Of a stretch of 64,000 bases of DNA, positions 1 through 7,267 are shown in pieces (positions within the stretch are counted from its first letter, which is position 1; each line of letters opens with the position of its first letter). The translations under genes and the position numbers were made by a program. The notes under the pieces were generated by a model that was given only the letters and a program-made list of their open reading frames with translations, was not told where the DNA came from and did no database searches. The DNA is taken from assembly GCF_023148685.1 (NCBI RefSeq), contig NZ_JAHXNL010000017.1:1-64000 (forward strand). The letters are read 5' to 3'. Source of the DNA: Georgenia sp. EYE_87 (GTDB lineage: Bacteria; Actinomycetota; Actinomycetes; Actinomycetales; Actinomycetaceae).

Positions 1-2
1 GT

Positions 3-512
3 TCTACTGAGGGTGACGGGTTGTGCGGCTGCGGGCAGGTGCTGCCGGAGGCGGTGATCGGTGCGGATCTGGACTCCGCCGTGATGGGTGAGGTCGCCCC
101 GGCGACGTTCGAGGACGGCAGTCCGCTCTCGCCGGCCCTGCTGGCGCGCCTGGCCTGCACCGGTGCGGTGCACCGGGTGGTCTTCGGCCCGGACTCGGAG
201 GTCCTGGACGTGGGCCGGGAGCAGCGGATCTTCACCGCCGCCCAGACCCGGGCGATCATCGCCCGCGACAAGCACTGCCAGTACCCGGACTGCGACGCCC
301 CGCCCGGCGAGGGCGAGATCCACCACAGCGTCTGGTGGTGGGAACAGTTCGGCTCCACCAGCGTCAAGCTCGGCGTCCTGCTCTGCTGGGCCCACCACGA
401 CCACGTGCACCAGCACCGCATCACCATCGAACGAAGACAGCGTAGGTGGGTCTTTCTCCGCCGGGACGGCAGCGAGATTGAAGCCACCACACGCAGCGCG
501 CCAAGCGGCTGA
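3..512 (+). CDS. DUF222/HNH endonuclease-like protein, C-terminal part (5' end outside window)
   Basis: The reading frame is open to the left window edge, so only the C-terminal ~170 residues are present. They carry the usual end of actinobacterial DUF222-HNH (REP13E12-like) proteins: a HRVVFGPDSEVLDVGR block, then an HNH zinc/metal nuclease core with CQYPDC, GEIHHSVWWW and LLCWAHHDHVH. The family is multi-copy in many actinobacteria; its role is unproven, though the HNH fold predicts metal-dependent DNA cleavage. All core Cys and His residues look intact, so nothing suggests a dead copy from this half. No neighbour points to a restriction or mobile system. The next gene is on the opposite strand, 39 bases away. 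Confidence 0.85.
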   Translation, partial: STEGDGLCGCGQVLPEAVIGADLDSAVMGEVAPATFEDGSPLSPALLARLACTGAVHRVVFGPDSEVLDVGREQRIFTAAQTRAIIARDKHCQYPDCDAPPGEGEIHHSVWWWEQFGSTSVKLGVLLCWAHHDHVHQHRITIERRQRRWVFLRRDGSEIEATTRSAPSG

Positions 513-550
513 ACCGTGCTCGCCGCTCTGATCGTGCACAACGCCCCAGG

Positions 551-946
551 TCAGCCAGGTGTCGGATGCTCCATGTACCACTCAGTGAACTCGTGACACC
601 TGCCGTCGCCGTCGAGCCGCAGCACCCACAGGTTGCTGTAGACGCGCGGCGGATCGGTGAGGTACTCCGTCCTCGCCTCGATGACCTGCACATCAGCCGT
701 CACGACCAGCGGTTGCCACGAGAACGTCGTCTGGCCCGGTTCGTCCTGGAGCTCGAGCCACTTCTCCACAATCGCTCGGCGCCCTCGCGCCGGCTCGACG
801 TAGGGCTCGGTTCGGTAGGTCGCACCGTCGCTGAACAATGCGCCTATCTCTGCTGGGTCGTTGGAATTCCAGGCCCGTCGGTAGCCGTCCATCCATGCGG
901 TGAGCCTGTCGTTGGTCTTTCCGTCGTCCGTCACGCCGTCATCCAC
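551..946 (-). CDS. SnoaL-like / NTF2-fold protein
   Basis: This small protein (~131 aa from a GTG at 946) has the SnoaL_2/NTF2-like pattern: an N-terminal helix with YRRAWNSNDPAEIGALFSDGATYRTEPY, then RGRRAIVEKWLELQ, and a C-terminal sheet with the aromatic pattern SNLWVLRLDGDGRCHEFTEWYMEHP. Members are small ligand-binding or isomerase-like cone-shaped folds; the substrate cannot be told from sequence. The start is uncertain: an in-frame TTG at 1015 would add 23 residues and the ATG at 896 would remove 17. None has a strong Shine-Dalgarno, so I chose the GTG that keeps the whole first helix. It stands alone, convergent with the HNH gene. Confidence 0.65.
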   Translation of the reverse strand: MDDGVTDDGKTNDRLTAWMDGYRRAWNSNDPAEIGALFSDGATYRTEPYVEPARGRRAIVEKWLELQDEPGQTTFSWQPLVVTADVQVIEARTEYLTDPPRVYSNLWVLRLDGDGRCHEFTEWYMEHPTPG

Positions 947-1080
947 GGTTTGCCCCGTCCGTCGTCGCTCCACCTGTTCTGTGCACGTGGAGCAGTCGCC
1001 AACAAGTGTCGCCAAGCAAGATCATGATCTCGCCGGAGAAGCCGCGCACTGCCGTTCTCGGTCCGGCTGGCAGATTCTTG

Positions 1081-1115
1081 TCGTGGGTCGTGGGTCGTGG
1101 GTCGTGGGTCGTGGG
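1081..1115. repeat. 7-bp tandem repeat, 5 copies
   Basis: Five perfect head-to-tail copies of TCGTGGG, followed by a degenerate sixth (TCCTGG), lie in the 256-bp gap between the SnoaL-like gene and nudC, about 90 bases upstream of the nudC start. The unit is not a multiple of three and no gene is predicted through it. Confidence 0.9.
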
Positions 1116-1190
1116 TCCTGGACCGTGAGCCCTTGAGCCGTGAGACCGCGAGCTGGCGGATCGGTCGTGCCGCGGCTCCTCCTGACGCCG

Positions 1191-1203
1191 TACGGTGGCC
1201 CCG
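1191..1203 (+). promoter_or_regulatory. leaderless -10 box of nudC
   Basis: TACGGT at 1191-1196 ends six bases before the GTG at 1203. This is the spacing expected if transcription starts at the first base of the start codon, and it favours GTG 1203 over the upstream in-frame ATG at 1140. Confidence 0.55.
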
Positions 1204-2171
1204 TGCACGACGTCCTCCCGCTCGCCCGGTCCACCGTCGATCCCGACGCCGTCTCTCGCCCGGTCGACGGGCTCGTGCCCAGACTGCTGGCAGATCCCAC
1301 CACGAAGGTGCTGCTCGTCCAGCGCGGTCTCGTGGCGACACGCGCCGCGGCCCTCGACCTCCGAGCGCCGGCCGAGATTCCGGGGGATGTCTGGGCGGCC
1401 GACCACGTGGTCTATCTCGGGCGGGACGACGGGGCCGCCTACCTGGCGCTCACGCTCCCCGAACACCTGGGCGAGGAGCGTGACCTTGACGGTGTGCCCG
1501 TCATGGAGGACGCCGGCCTCGTCGACCTCGTGGCGACGCTCGACTTCAGCCACCTTCGAGATGTCGGCGACGCGCTCGACGACCGGGACGCAGGGCTCGC
1601 CACCACGGCCGTCGCGCTCAGCGCCTGGCACGTTCGCCACCCCCGCTGTCCCCGCTGCGGTGAGCCGACCGAGGTGATCGACGCCGGCTGGGTGCGCCGA
1701 TGCACTGCTGACGGCTCGCTCCACTACCCGCGCACCGACCCCGCCGTGATCATGCTGGTCACCGACAAGGACGACCGTGTCCTCCTCGGCCACGCCGCCC
1801 ACTGGCCGGAACGACGCTTCTCCACGCTCGCCGGGTACGTGGAGCCTGGTGAGTCGATCGAGGCTGCGGTGGCCCGAGAGGTGATGGAGGAGGCGGGGCT
1901 CGAAGTGGGCTCGGTCGAGTTCGTGGCCTCGCAGCCCTGGCCCTTCCCCGCCTCGCTCATGCTCGGCTTCCGTGCCCGGCTCGCCGACCGCTCCGACGGC
2001 GAGATCCGGGTCGACGGCGTCGAGATCACCGAGGCGCGCTTCTTCAGCCGGGACGAGCTCGCCGCGGCCGTGCGCGCAGGCGACATCCTGCTGCCCATGC
2101 GGTCCTCGATCGCGCGCGCCCTCATCGAGGAGTGGTTCGGCGGACCGCTGCCGACGGTGCCCACCGCCTGA
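1203..2171 (+). CDS. nudC: NAD+ diphosphatase (NudC-type Nudix hydrolase)
   Basis: NudC hydrolyses NAD(H) to NMN(H) and AMP and can remove NAD caps from RNA. The 322-aa protein has the NudC order: N-terminal domain, a zinc-ribbon region with CPRC (C149, C152) and C167, then the Nudix fold. The Nudix box (G211-L233) starts GYVEPGESIE and includes REVMEEAGL, the metal-binding REXXEE core. The diagnostic NudC motif SQPWPFPAS follows at 243-251. The fourth zinc ligand of the E. coli enzyme is not an obvious Cys here. The start was set at GTG 1203 because a -10 box lies six bases upstream; an ATG at 1140 would add 21 residues with no family similarity. It converges on the mycoredoxin gene, with a shared terminator between them. 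Confidence 0.93.
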   Translation: MHDVLPLARSTVDPDAVSRPVDGLVPRLLADPTTKVLLVQRGLVATRAAALDLRAPAEIPGDVWAADHVVYLGRDDGAAYLALTLPEHLGEERDLDGVPVMEDAGLVDLVATLDFSHLRDVGDALDDRDAGLATTAVALSAWHVRHPRCPRCGEPTEVIDAGWVRRCTADGSLHYPRTDPAVIMLVTDKDDRVLLGHAAHWPERRFSTLAGYVEPGESIEAAVAREVMEEAGLEVGSVEFVASQPWPFPASLMLGFRARLADRSDGEIRVDGVEITEARFFSRDELAAAVRAGDILLPMRSSIARALIEEWFGGPLPTVPTA

Positions 2172-2299
2172 GCCGGACGGGCCTACGGTCGCCGGGACGC
2201 GAGCGACCGACCGCGTCGTGGCGCACGTTCACCCGCACACGCGCCCCCCGCCCGAACGGCGGCCCGCCATGTGCCGAGCGAAGCGTGTCCGCGACGGAG

Positions 2300-2334
2300 C
2301 AGGCCCCGCGCACCTGTTCGGTGCGCGGGGCCTG
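2300..2334. terminator. bidirectional hairpin between nudC and mycoredoxin
   Basis: A perfect 15-bp stem (arms 2300-2314 and 2320-2334, loop TGTTC) lies 129 bases after nudC and 17 bases after the mycoredoxin stop. It has no strong T-run, as is usual in high-GC actinobacteria. Confidence 0.8.
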
Positions 2335-2350
2335 GCGTTCGTGCAGAGCC

Positions 2351-2611
2351 TCAGCTCTTGAGCCGCTCCACGACCTCAGCGAGCGAGGGGTTCGTCGCGG
2401 CCGACCCGTCCGGGAACACCACCGTGGGGACGGTCTGGTTACCGTTGTTGACCGACTCGACGAACGACGCCGACGCCTCGTCCTCCTCGATGTTGACCTC
2501 GTTGTAGCCGATGCCCTCGCGGTCCAGCTGGGTCTTCAGCCGGCGGCAGTAGCCGCACCAGGTGGTCGAGTACATCGTGATCGTGCCGGTCTCGGGTGCC
2601 TGAGCCGTCAT
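2351..2611 (-). CDS. mycoredoxin (glutaredoxin-like)
   Basis: This 86-aa thioredoxin-fold protein reduces mycothiol-mixed disulfides in actinobacteria. The redox motif W-CGYC (C19, C22) follows the first strand TITMYSTTWC. The cis-Pro loop TVPTVVFPDG and the C-terminal S-L-A-E-V-V helix complete the family pattern of Mrx1-type proteins, which are normally 80-90 aa. The ATG at 2611 has a strong GAGGAG Shine-Dalgarno six bases upstream. It is divergent from uvrD2 across 322 bases, the same neighbourhood seen for mrx1/uvrD2 in mycobacteria. The cytoplasmic mycothiol/Mrx1 pathway is known for the family; its identity here is inferred from motif and neighbours. Confidence 0.88.
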   Translation of the reverse strand: MTAQAPETGTITMYSTTWCGYCRRLKTQLDREGIGYNEVNIEEDEASASFVESVNNGNQTVPTVVFPDGSAATNPSLAEVVERLKS

Positions 2612-2933
2612 GAGTGCTCCTCTCGTCCGCGCGGGGCGTCTCGTCGCCCAATATTGGCGTAACGCCCGGACCGTTCCGATTCTTCCCGGACCCGCTTGGC
2701 CGGATAGTGGCATCGGGCACGCTCGGGATAGCGGCGTCGGGCACGCTCGGAGCGCCGACGCGGGAGGGTGAGGCGTCGGGCACGCTCGAACCTCCGGGGG
2801 AGTGGGCGTCGCGCAGACCCGCGTCGTTCGAGGCGGCGTACGCCAGCGGACGACCGCCGTCGCGGCCGATCGTGCGCTCCGGACATGGGGATCGGCGGCC
2901 CCGGTGTCGCCGGGGGCTGAGACACTGGCACTG
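2612..2933. other. divergent intergenic region mrx/uvrD2 with three short repeats
   Basis: This 322-bp region holds three copies of TCGGGCACGCTCG at 2713-2725, 2737-2749 and 2776-2788 (24 and 39 bases apart). No protein is supported in it. It must contain the promoters for mycoredoxin and uvrD2. A GACACT box at 2921-2926 lies seven bases before the uvrD2 ATG and may be its -10. Confidence 0.6.
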
Positions 2934-4973
2934 ATGAGTACGAGTACCGAAGAACTGCTGGCCGCGCTCGACGACGACCAGCGTGCCGTGGCCGAGCACC
3001 TCACGGGCCCCCTGTGCGTGCTCGCCGGCGCCGGCACCGGCAAGACGCGCGCCATAACCTACCGCATCGCCAACGGTGTCCTCTCCGGCGTCTACAACCC
3101 CCAGACCGTGCTCGCGGTGACCTTCACGGCGCGCGCGGCGGGCGAGATGCGCTCGCGGCTGCGCGATCTCGGTGTCGGCGGCGTGCAGGCACGCACCTTC
3201 CACGCGGCGGCCCTTCGCCAGCTGTCCTTCTTCTGGCCGACGGCGGTGGGCGGCCAGGTTCCCCGCATCGCCGAGCACAAGGCGTCCCTGGTCGCGGAGG
3301 CGTCCGGCCGGCTCGGCCTCGGGGCCGACCGCACCGCCATCCGGGACCTGTCCAGCGAGGTCGAGTGGGCGAAGGTGTCCCTCATCACCCCCGACGACTA
3401 CGTGGCCCGGGCGGCGCGGGCCGGGCGCGAGGCGGTCGGCGGCCACGACCACGCCACCATCGCGCGCCTGCTGAGCGTGTACGAGGACGTCAAGAACGAA
3501 CGCGGGGTCATCGACTTCGAGGATGTCCTCCTCCTGCTCGTCGGAATCCTCCTCGAGCGGGACGACGTCGCCGCCCAGGTCCGCACCCAGTACCGGCACT
3601 TCGTCGTCGACGAGTACCAGGACGTCTCCCCGCTCCAGCAGCGACTCCTCGACCTCTGGCTCGGGGGACGCCGGGAGCTCTGCGTCGTCGGCGACGTCTC
3701 CCAGACGATCTACTCCTTCACCGGGGCGACCCCGGCGTTCCTCACCGACTTCCCACGGAAGTTCGAGGGTGCGCCAGTCGTGCGCCTCGTGCGCGACTAC
3801 CGGTCGACCCCTCAGGTCGTCGACCTCGCGAACAAGGTGCTCGCCCGTGCGGGCCGGCACCGCAACGCGGCCGCTGTCGAGCTGGTGGCTCAGCGTCCGT
3901 CGTCGGCGCCGGTCCGCTTCGAGACGTACGACGACGATCTTGCCGAGGCGCGCGGTGTCGCCGAGCGCATCGCCGCCCTGGAGAAGGAGGGCGTCCCGCT
4001 CAGCGAGATCGCCGTCCTCTACCGCACCAACGGGCAGTCCGAGGCCATCGAGCAGGCGCTCGCGGACGCCGGGATCGGCTACCTCGTCCGTGGCGGCGAG
4101 CGTTTCTTCTCCCGTCGCGAGGTGCGCGAGGCGATCGTCATGCTGCGCGGGGCTGTGCGCTCGAGCGTCGAGCAGCCGATGCCCGAGGCCGTCCGGGACG
4201 TGCTGGCCTCGGTCGGTTGGGCACCGTCGCCGCCGGCGGCGCGCGGCGCGGCGCGGGAGCGCTGGGAGTCGCTCAACTCGCTCGTCAGCCTGGCTGACGA
4301 GCTGCACCGCACCCGCAGCGCTGACATGGCTGGGCTCGTCGCGGAGCTCGACGAGCGCATGTCCGCGCAGCACGCACCCACCGTCGCAGGGGTGACGCTG
4401 GCGAGCCTCCACGCAGCCAAGGGCCTCGAGTGGGACGCCGTCTTCCTCATCGGCGTCTCGGAGGGCCTGCTCCCCATCTCCCTGGCAGAGGGCGACGACG
4501 CCGTCGAGGAGGAGCGGCGCCTGCTCTACGTCGGGGTCACGCGGGCGCGCGAGCACCTGCAGCTCTCCTTCGCGCGCGCCCGCACCGTCGGGGGACGGGC
4601 CTCGCGCAAGCGCTCCCGGTTCCTCGACGGGGTGTGGCCCGACGACGGACCCGGCGGGCGCGGCGGTGTCTCGCGCCGTGCGGCCGCCAGGGCGCGGACG
4701 ACGGGCTTCCTCGAGGACAACCCCGCCGACGCCGAGCTCTTCGAGCGACTGCGGTCCTGGCGCGGGCAGGTGGCCGCTGCGATCAGCAAGCCTGCCTACA
4801 CGGTCCTGCACGACACCACCCTGCAGGCCATCGCCACCTCGAAGCCAAAGGACCTGCGACAGCTGGCCGTCCTCCGGGGCATCGGTGCGACCAAGCTCGA
4901 GGCGTACGGGGGCCAGGTGCTCGCGGTGGTCCGGGGTGAGGACGTCGACGTCCAGGAGTGGCTGGCCCGCTGA
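2934..4973 (+). CDS. uvrD2: ATP-dependent DNA helicase UvrD2 (SF1A, HRDC tail)
   Basis: This 679-aa superfamily 1A 3'-to-5' helicase unwinds DNA during repair or recombination. Visible motifs are motif I AGAGTGKT (31-38), motif II DEYQD, GDVSQTIYSFTGA (motif III region), the LVRDYRSTPQVV motif IV region, LHAAKGLEWDAV (motif V region) and EEERRLLYVGVTRAR (motif VI). The last ~75 residues form an HRDC domain, which together with the length matches actinobacterial UvrD2 rather than UvrD1/PcrA. I start at ATG 2934 because the protein then begins directly at the Q-motif region (LDDDQRAVA). No Shine-Dalgarno is seen, and a GACACT -10-like box sits seven bases before the ATG, suggesting a leaderless mRNA. 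Confidence 0.93.
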   Translation: MSTSTEELLAALDDDQRAVAEHLTGPLCVLAGAGTGKTRAITYRIANGVLSGVYNPQTVLAVTFTARAAGEMRSRLRDLGVGGVQARTFHAAALRQLSFFWPTAVGGQVPRIAEHKASLVAEASGRLGLGADRTAIRDLSSEVEWAKVSLITPDDYVARAARAGREAVGGHDHATIARLLSVYEDVKNERGVIDFEDVLLLLVGILLERDDVAAQVRTQYRHFVVDEYQDVSPLQQRLLDLWLGGRRELCVVGDVSQTIYSFTGATPAFLTDFPRKFEGAPVVRLVRDYRSTPQVVDLANKVLARAGRHRNAAAVELVAQRPSSAPVRFETYDDDLAEARGVAERIAALEKEGVPLSEIAVLYRTNGQSEAIEQALADAGIGYLVRGGERFFSRREVREAIVMLRGAVRSSVEQPMPEAVRDVLASVGWAPSPPAARGAARERWESLNSLVSLADELHRTRSADMAGLVAELDERMSAQHAPTVAGVTLASLHAAKGLEWDAVFLIGVSEGLLPISLAEGDDAVEEERRLLYVGVTRAREHLQLSFARARTVGGRASRKRSRFLDGVWPDDGPGGRGGVSRRAAARARTTGFLEDNPADAELFERLRSWRGQVAAAISKPAYTVLHDTTLQAIATSKPKDLRQLAVLRGIGATKLEAYGGQVLAVVRGEDVDVQEWLAR

Positions 4974-5107
4974 GCCGTCTCCGGGACGCCCGGGACGAGC
5001 GGGGCGTGAACGGCGCGCGCCCCTCACGCCGGGCGGTGACGAACGTGAGCCCCGTGCCGGGAAGTTGGCCCCGGGCGTGTCGCCGGGGTGAGGAAGGCCC
5101 GAAATGT

Positions 5108-5125
5108 CTCATCCCGGAGGATGAG
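5108..5125. other. small perfect inverted repeat upstream of whiB7
   Basis: CTCATCC, loop CGGA, GGATGAG forms a 7-bp dyad about 25 bases upstream of the A-run in the whiB7 promoter. It could be a protein-binding site or part of the uvrD2 3' end. Confidence 0.4.
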
Positions 5126-5148
5126 GAACACACCGGAAATATCCCCCG

Positions 5149-5187
5149 AAAAAAGGATTGCCCGTGCTCTCGCGCCGGGTCTAGTGT
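5149..5187 (+). promoter_or_regulatory. whiB7 promoter with AT-rich WhiB7-box upstream of -35
   Basis: A six-A run at 5149-5154 lies just before a -35 TTGCCC (5158-5163). An 18-base spacer leads to the -10 TAGTGT (5182-5187). An AT-rich tract three bases upstream of the -35 is the known target of the WhiB7-SigA complex, so this looks autoregulated. Confidence 0.75.
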
Positions 5188-5262
5188 TCTTTCCTGTCCG
5201 AGTCGACCGGATCCTGCCTAGCCAGCACCAAGGATCCCAGCAGCTGAGGGAGGTGCCCGAGA

Positions 5263-5418
5263 GTGATCAACAACGTCTTCGCCGTGAACGCCGCCTGCGC
5301 GATGGCGCCCACGTCCGCCGTGCCCGGGTACCCGTCTGCCCTCGGCACCGCCGTGGCCGGCCTGCGCCGACGCACCCGGCTCATCGGCACCACCCTGAGG
5401 ATCGCCTCCCGGACGTAG
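5263..5418 (+). CDS. whiB7 leader peptide (uORF), 51 aa
   Basis: A short frame from GTG 5263 to TAG 5416-5418 has a good Shine-Dalgarno (GGGAGG at 5248-5253) and encodes a 51-residue peptide beginning MINNVFAVNAACAMA and ending in a basic, Thr-rich tail (RRRTRLIGTTLRIASRT). It lies 120 bases before whiB7 and is followed by two alternative hairpins. whiB7 genes in mycobacteria and streptomycetes have a translated uORF in a long leader whose stalled translation prevents premature termination. Position and hairpins fit that model. The peptide itself probably has no function beyond ribosome position sensing. It is too short for most gene callers. Confidence 0.75.
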   Translation: MINNVFAVNAACAMAPTSAVPGYPSALGTAVAGLRRRTRLIGTTLRIASRT

Positions 5419-5440
5419 CTCGACACCGAGCTGCACGCTC

Positions 5441-5486
5441 CGGCCGCGATCCCGATCGGGACCGCGGCCGTCGTCTTTGGACGACG
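5441..5486 (+). terminator. whiB7 attenuator: terminator hairpin and following hairpin
   Basis: Arms 5441-5455 and 5456-5470 pair over 15 bases with one mismatch and are followed by TCGTCTTT, an intrinsic-terminator-like end. A second hairpin (5469-5475 with 5480-5486, loop TTTG) shares bases with the first. Located after the uORF and before whiB7, this is the expected attenuator. Confidence 0.7.
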
Positions 5487-5537
5487 TCCCGAGGCCCCCT
5501 CAGCCCCCGGACAGAGAACGACTCAACAGGAGCAGCT

Positions 5538-5918
5538 GTGCAGCTCACGGCTCTACTCGACCAGATCAGCCAGGGATCATCCGTCACCTGGCCCGAGACC
5601 CAGTCCAGGTCAGTCGCGGCACCCTTCGACGGTGAGGCCGGCTGGGGGGTCCTCTCCACCCCGTCCCGCAGCGGCGCGCCGGCGACCCCGTGCCAGACCG
5701 CGGAGGACACCGACCTGTGGTTCGCCGAGCGCACCGCCGACGTCGAGGCGGCCAAGGCGCTGTGCCGTGAGTGCCCGGTGCGGGAGGCGTGCCTGGCCGG
5801 CGCCCTCGAGCGTCGGGAGCCGTGGGGAGTCTGGGGTGGCGAGGTGTTCGTCGACGGCGTCGTCGTCGCGCGCAAGCGCGGCCGAGGGCGCCCGCGGAAG
5901 GACGAAGCGGCCGCCTGA
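5538..5918 (+). CDS. whiB7: WhiB7-type Fe-S transcription factor with AT-hook
   Basis: WhiB7 binds the housekeeping sigma factor and activates intrinsic antibiotic-resistance genes. The 126-aa protein has the four cluster-binding cysteines (C52, C76, C79, C85), the WhiB turn GVWGGE (97-102) and a C-terminal AT-hook RGRGRPRK (114-121), which distinguishes WhiB7 from other WhiB proteins. The N-terminal 50 residues are variable, as usual. The GTG start at 5538 has AGGAGC five bases upstream. It sits downstream of uvrD2, the same neighbour as in mycobacteria, and its leader shows a WhiB7 box, a uORF and an attenuator, so expression is probably induced by ribosome-targeting drugs and by WhiB7 itself. 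Confidence 0.93.
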   Translation: MQLTALLDQISQGSSVTWPETQSRSVAAPFDGEAGWGVLSTPSRSGAPATPCQTAEDTDLWFAERTADVEAAKALCRECPVREACLAGALERREPWGVWGGEVFVDGVVVARKRGRGRPRKDEAAA

Positions 5919-5925
5919 GACTCGT

Positions 5926-6001
5926 GCTCGGCGGCTCGCCCGAGGGCGGGGACCGCTCGGCGGCTCGCCCGAGGCGGGAGCGCTCGGCGGCTTGCCCGAG
6001 G
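5926..6001. repeat. three 20-bp repeats, each a small hairpin
   Basis: GCTCGGCGGCTCGCCCGAGG occurs at 5926-5945 and 5955-5974, and with one change at 5982-6001. Each unit folds on itself (CTCGG/CCGAG). The array starts 8 bases after the whiB7 stop and ends before the convergent ThiF-like gene, so it may terminate either transcript. Confidence 0.85.
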
Positions 6002-6036
6002 CAGCGACCCAGAACCGGGAGATGCCAGGAGCACGG

Positions 6037-7140
6037 TCAGGCGGGTGTGGGCACCCGCCTGGCCGGCGCTCCCTCGCTCGGGTCCCGGTCACTTCCGGTC
6101 TCGACCTCCGGTGGCGCCGCGGCGCCGCGCGGCCCGACCGGCACGTCGACACCGACCCCGGAGCAGCCGCACCCGGGATGCACGCCCCACGGCCGGATGA
6201 CGGGCAGAGGGCTCATCCCGATCTCGACGCTCGCCCGGTCCACCACGAGCTCCCGGCCGTCGACCGCCGCGAGGACCTGGTTCGCCGCCACCGCGGACCC
6301 GAGCTGCCCGAGGTGCGTCGCCGCGAGGGGCGGCGGTGACGCTCGCAGCTGGGTGGCCAGGGCCGGCCAGGCCGGGTCCGCGTCGGTCCTGTGCAGGTCC
6401 AGGCACCGGGTGCAGGGTCCCTCGCCCGGGACGACCAGCGGGCCGACCGCGACGTCCACCTCTCCGACGACGACAGGCAGGTGGACGACGTCCTCGCGGA
6501 CCAGGGGGAGGAGCCGCACGGGGTCGGCCACCCCGGTGGAGACTGCCACCAGGACGTCGGGGCGCGCCGCCGCCCGTGCCGTCGTCCGCAGCTGGGGGAA
6601 GGTGGAGCGCAGCACTGCCTCGGCCCGTGCCCCGCGAGGTCCGCCGACGTCCCGCGGGTGGTAAGGCCCGACGTCGGACGGGCGCACCAGCGTCTCGTCC
6701 TCCAGCAGCAGGGTCCCCACGCCCGCCTCGGCGAGATGCATCGCGATCCGCATGCCCACCTGGTCCAGACCCACCACGGCTACCGCGGCCGCCGCCCGGC
6801 GCGCCATGAGCGCCGCGCCGTCGCCGTCGGGCAGCAGGCGTGACCAGTACGCCTCGTCCGGCGTGACGGCGGAACCGGGTGGTCGCGGACGCTGATCCGG
6901 ATCGAGGACCCCGGACCGGCGCAGCAGCGCAACCAGCTCGCGGACACGCTCGGGGGCTACCCCTGACGCACGGCCGACCCGGATGAGGTCCGCCTCGGTC
7001 GGGTCGTGCCGCAGGTGGTCGAGGACGTGCTGCTCACCCGGCGTCAGTTCCTCCAGGACGACGGCGCACCGCGGGTCGACCCCCACCTGGCTCTCGCCCT
7101 TGCGGCGCCAGAGCACCGTCAGTCCCGGCCGTAACCGCAT
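6037..7140 (-). CDS. orphan ThiF/E1-like adenylyltransferase-family protein
   Basis: This 367-aa protein has an N-terminal winged-helix-like segment (LTPGEQHVLDHL ... RVRELVALLRRSGVLD) and then a Rossmann E1/ThiF-like domain whose nucleotide loop reads VAVVGLDQVGMRIAMHLAEAGVG. The glycine pattern is looser than in active E1 enzymes. Two cysteine pairs, CTRC and CGC in HPGCGC near the C-terminus, match the structural zinc site of ThiF/MoeB proteins. No ubiquitin-like or peptide substrate gene, YcaO or protease lies beside it, so this is the stand-alone actinobacterial type whose reaction is unknown. It could bind a nucleotide and a peptide without catalysis. The ATG at 7140 has a GGGGGCGAG purine tract upstream. 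Confidence 0.7.
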   Translation of the reverse strand: MRLRPGLTVLWRRKGESQVGVDPRCAVVLEELTPGEQHVLDHLRHDPTEADLIRVGRASGVAPERVRELVALLRRSGVLDPDQRPRPPGSAVTPDEAYWSRLLPDGDGAALMARRAAAAVAVVGLDQVGMRIAMHLAEAGVGTLLLEDETLVRPSDVGPYHPRDVGGPRGARAEAVLRSTFPQLRTTARAAARPDVLVAVSTGVADPVRLLPLVREDVVHLPVVVGEVDVAVGPLVVPGEGPCTRCLDLHRTDADPAWPALATQLRASPPPLAATHLGQLGSAVAANQVLAAVDGRELVVDRASVEIGMSPLPVIRPWGVHPGCGCSGVGVDVPVGPRGAAAPPEVETGSDRDPSEGAPARRVPTPA

Positions 7141-7267
7141 CTCGCCCCCGTCTCACCTCTGGTGGGACGGACTGTGGCACGGACGCTCCGACGGGCGCAG
7201 GCGCAATCCACAGGTCACCGTTGGGTCCCCTCGAACCAGGCCGTGCCAGAACCGCAGCAGCGCACGC

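Noticed and set aside
3-512. HNH gene as part of a restriction or mobile system
   Set aside because: DUF222-HNH genes are common stand-alone actinobacterial genes and no methylase, transposase or integrase is near.
2439-5027. 862-codon open frame antisense to uvrD2
   Set aside because: It has Arg/Gly/Asp-rich text with no domain, and mirrors the codon bias of uvrD2, which shows all helicase motifs.
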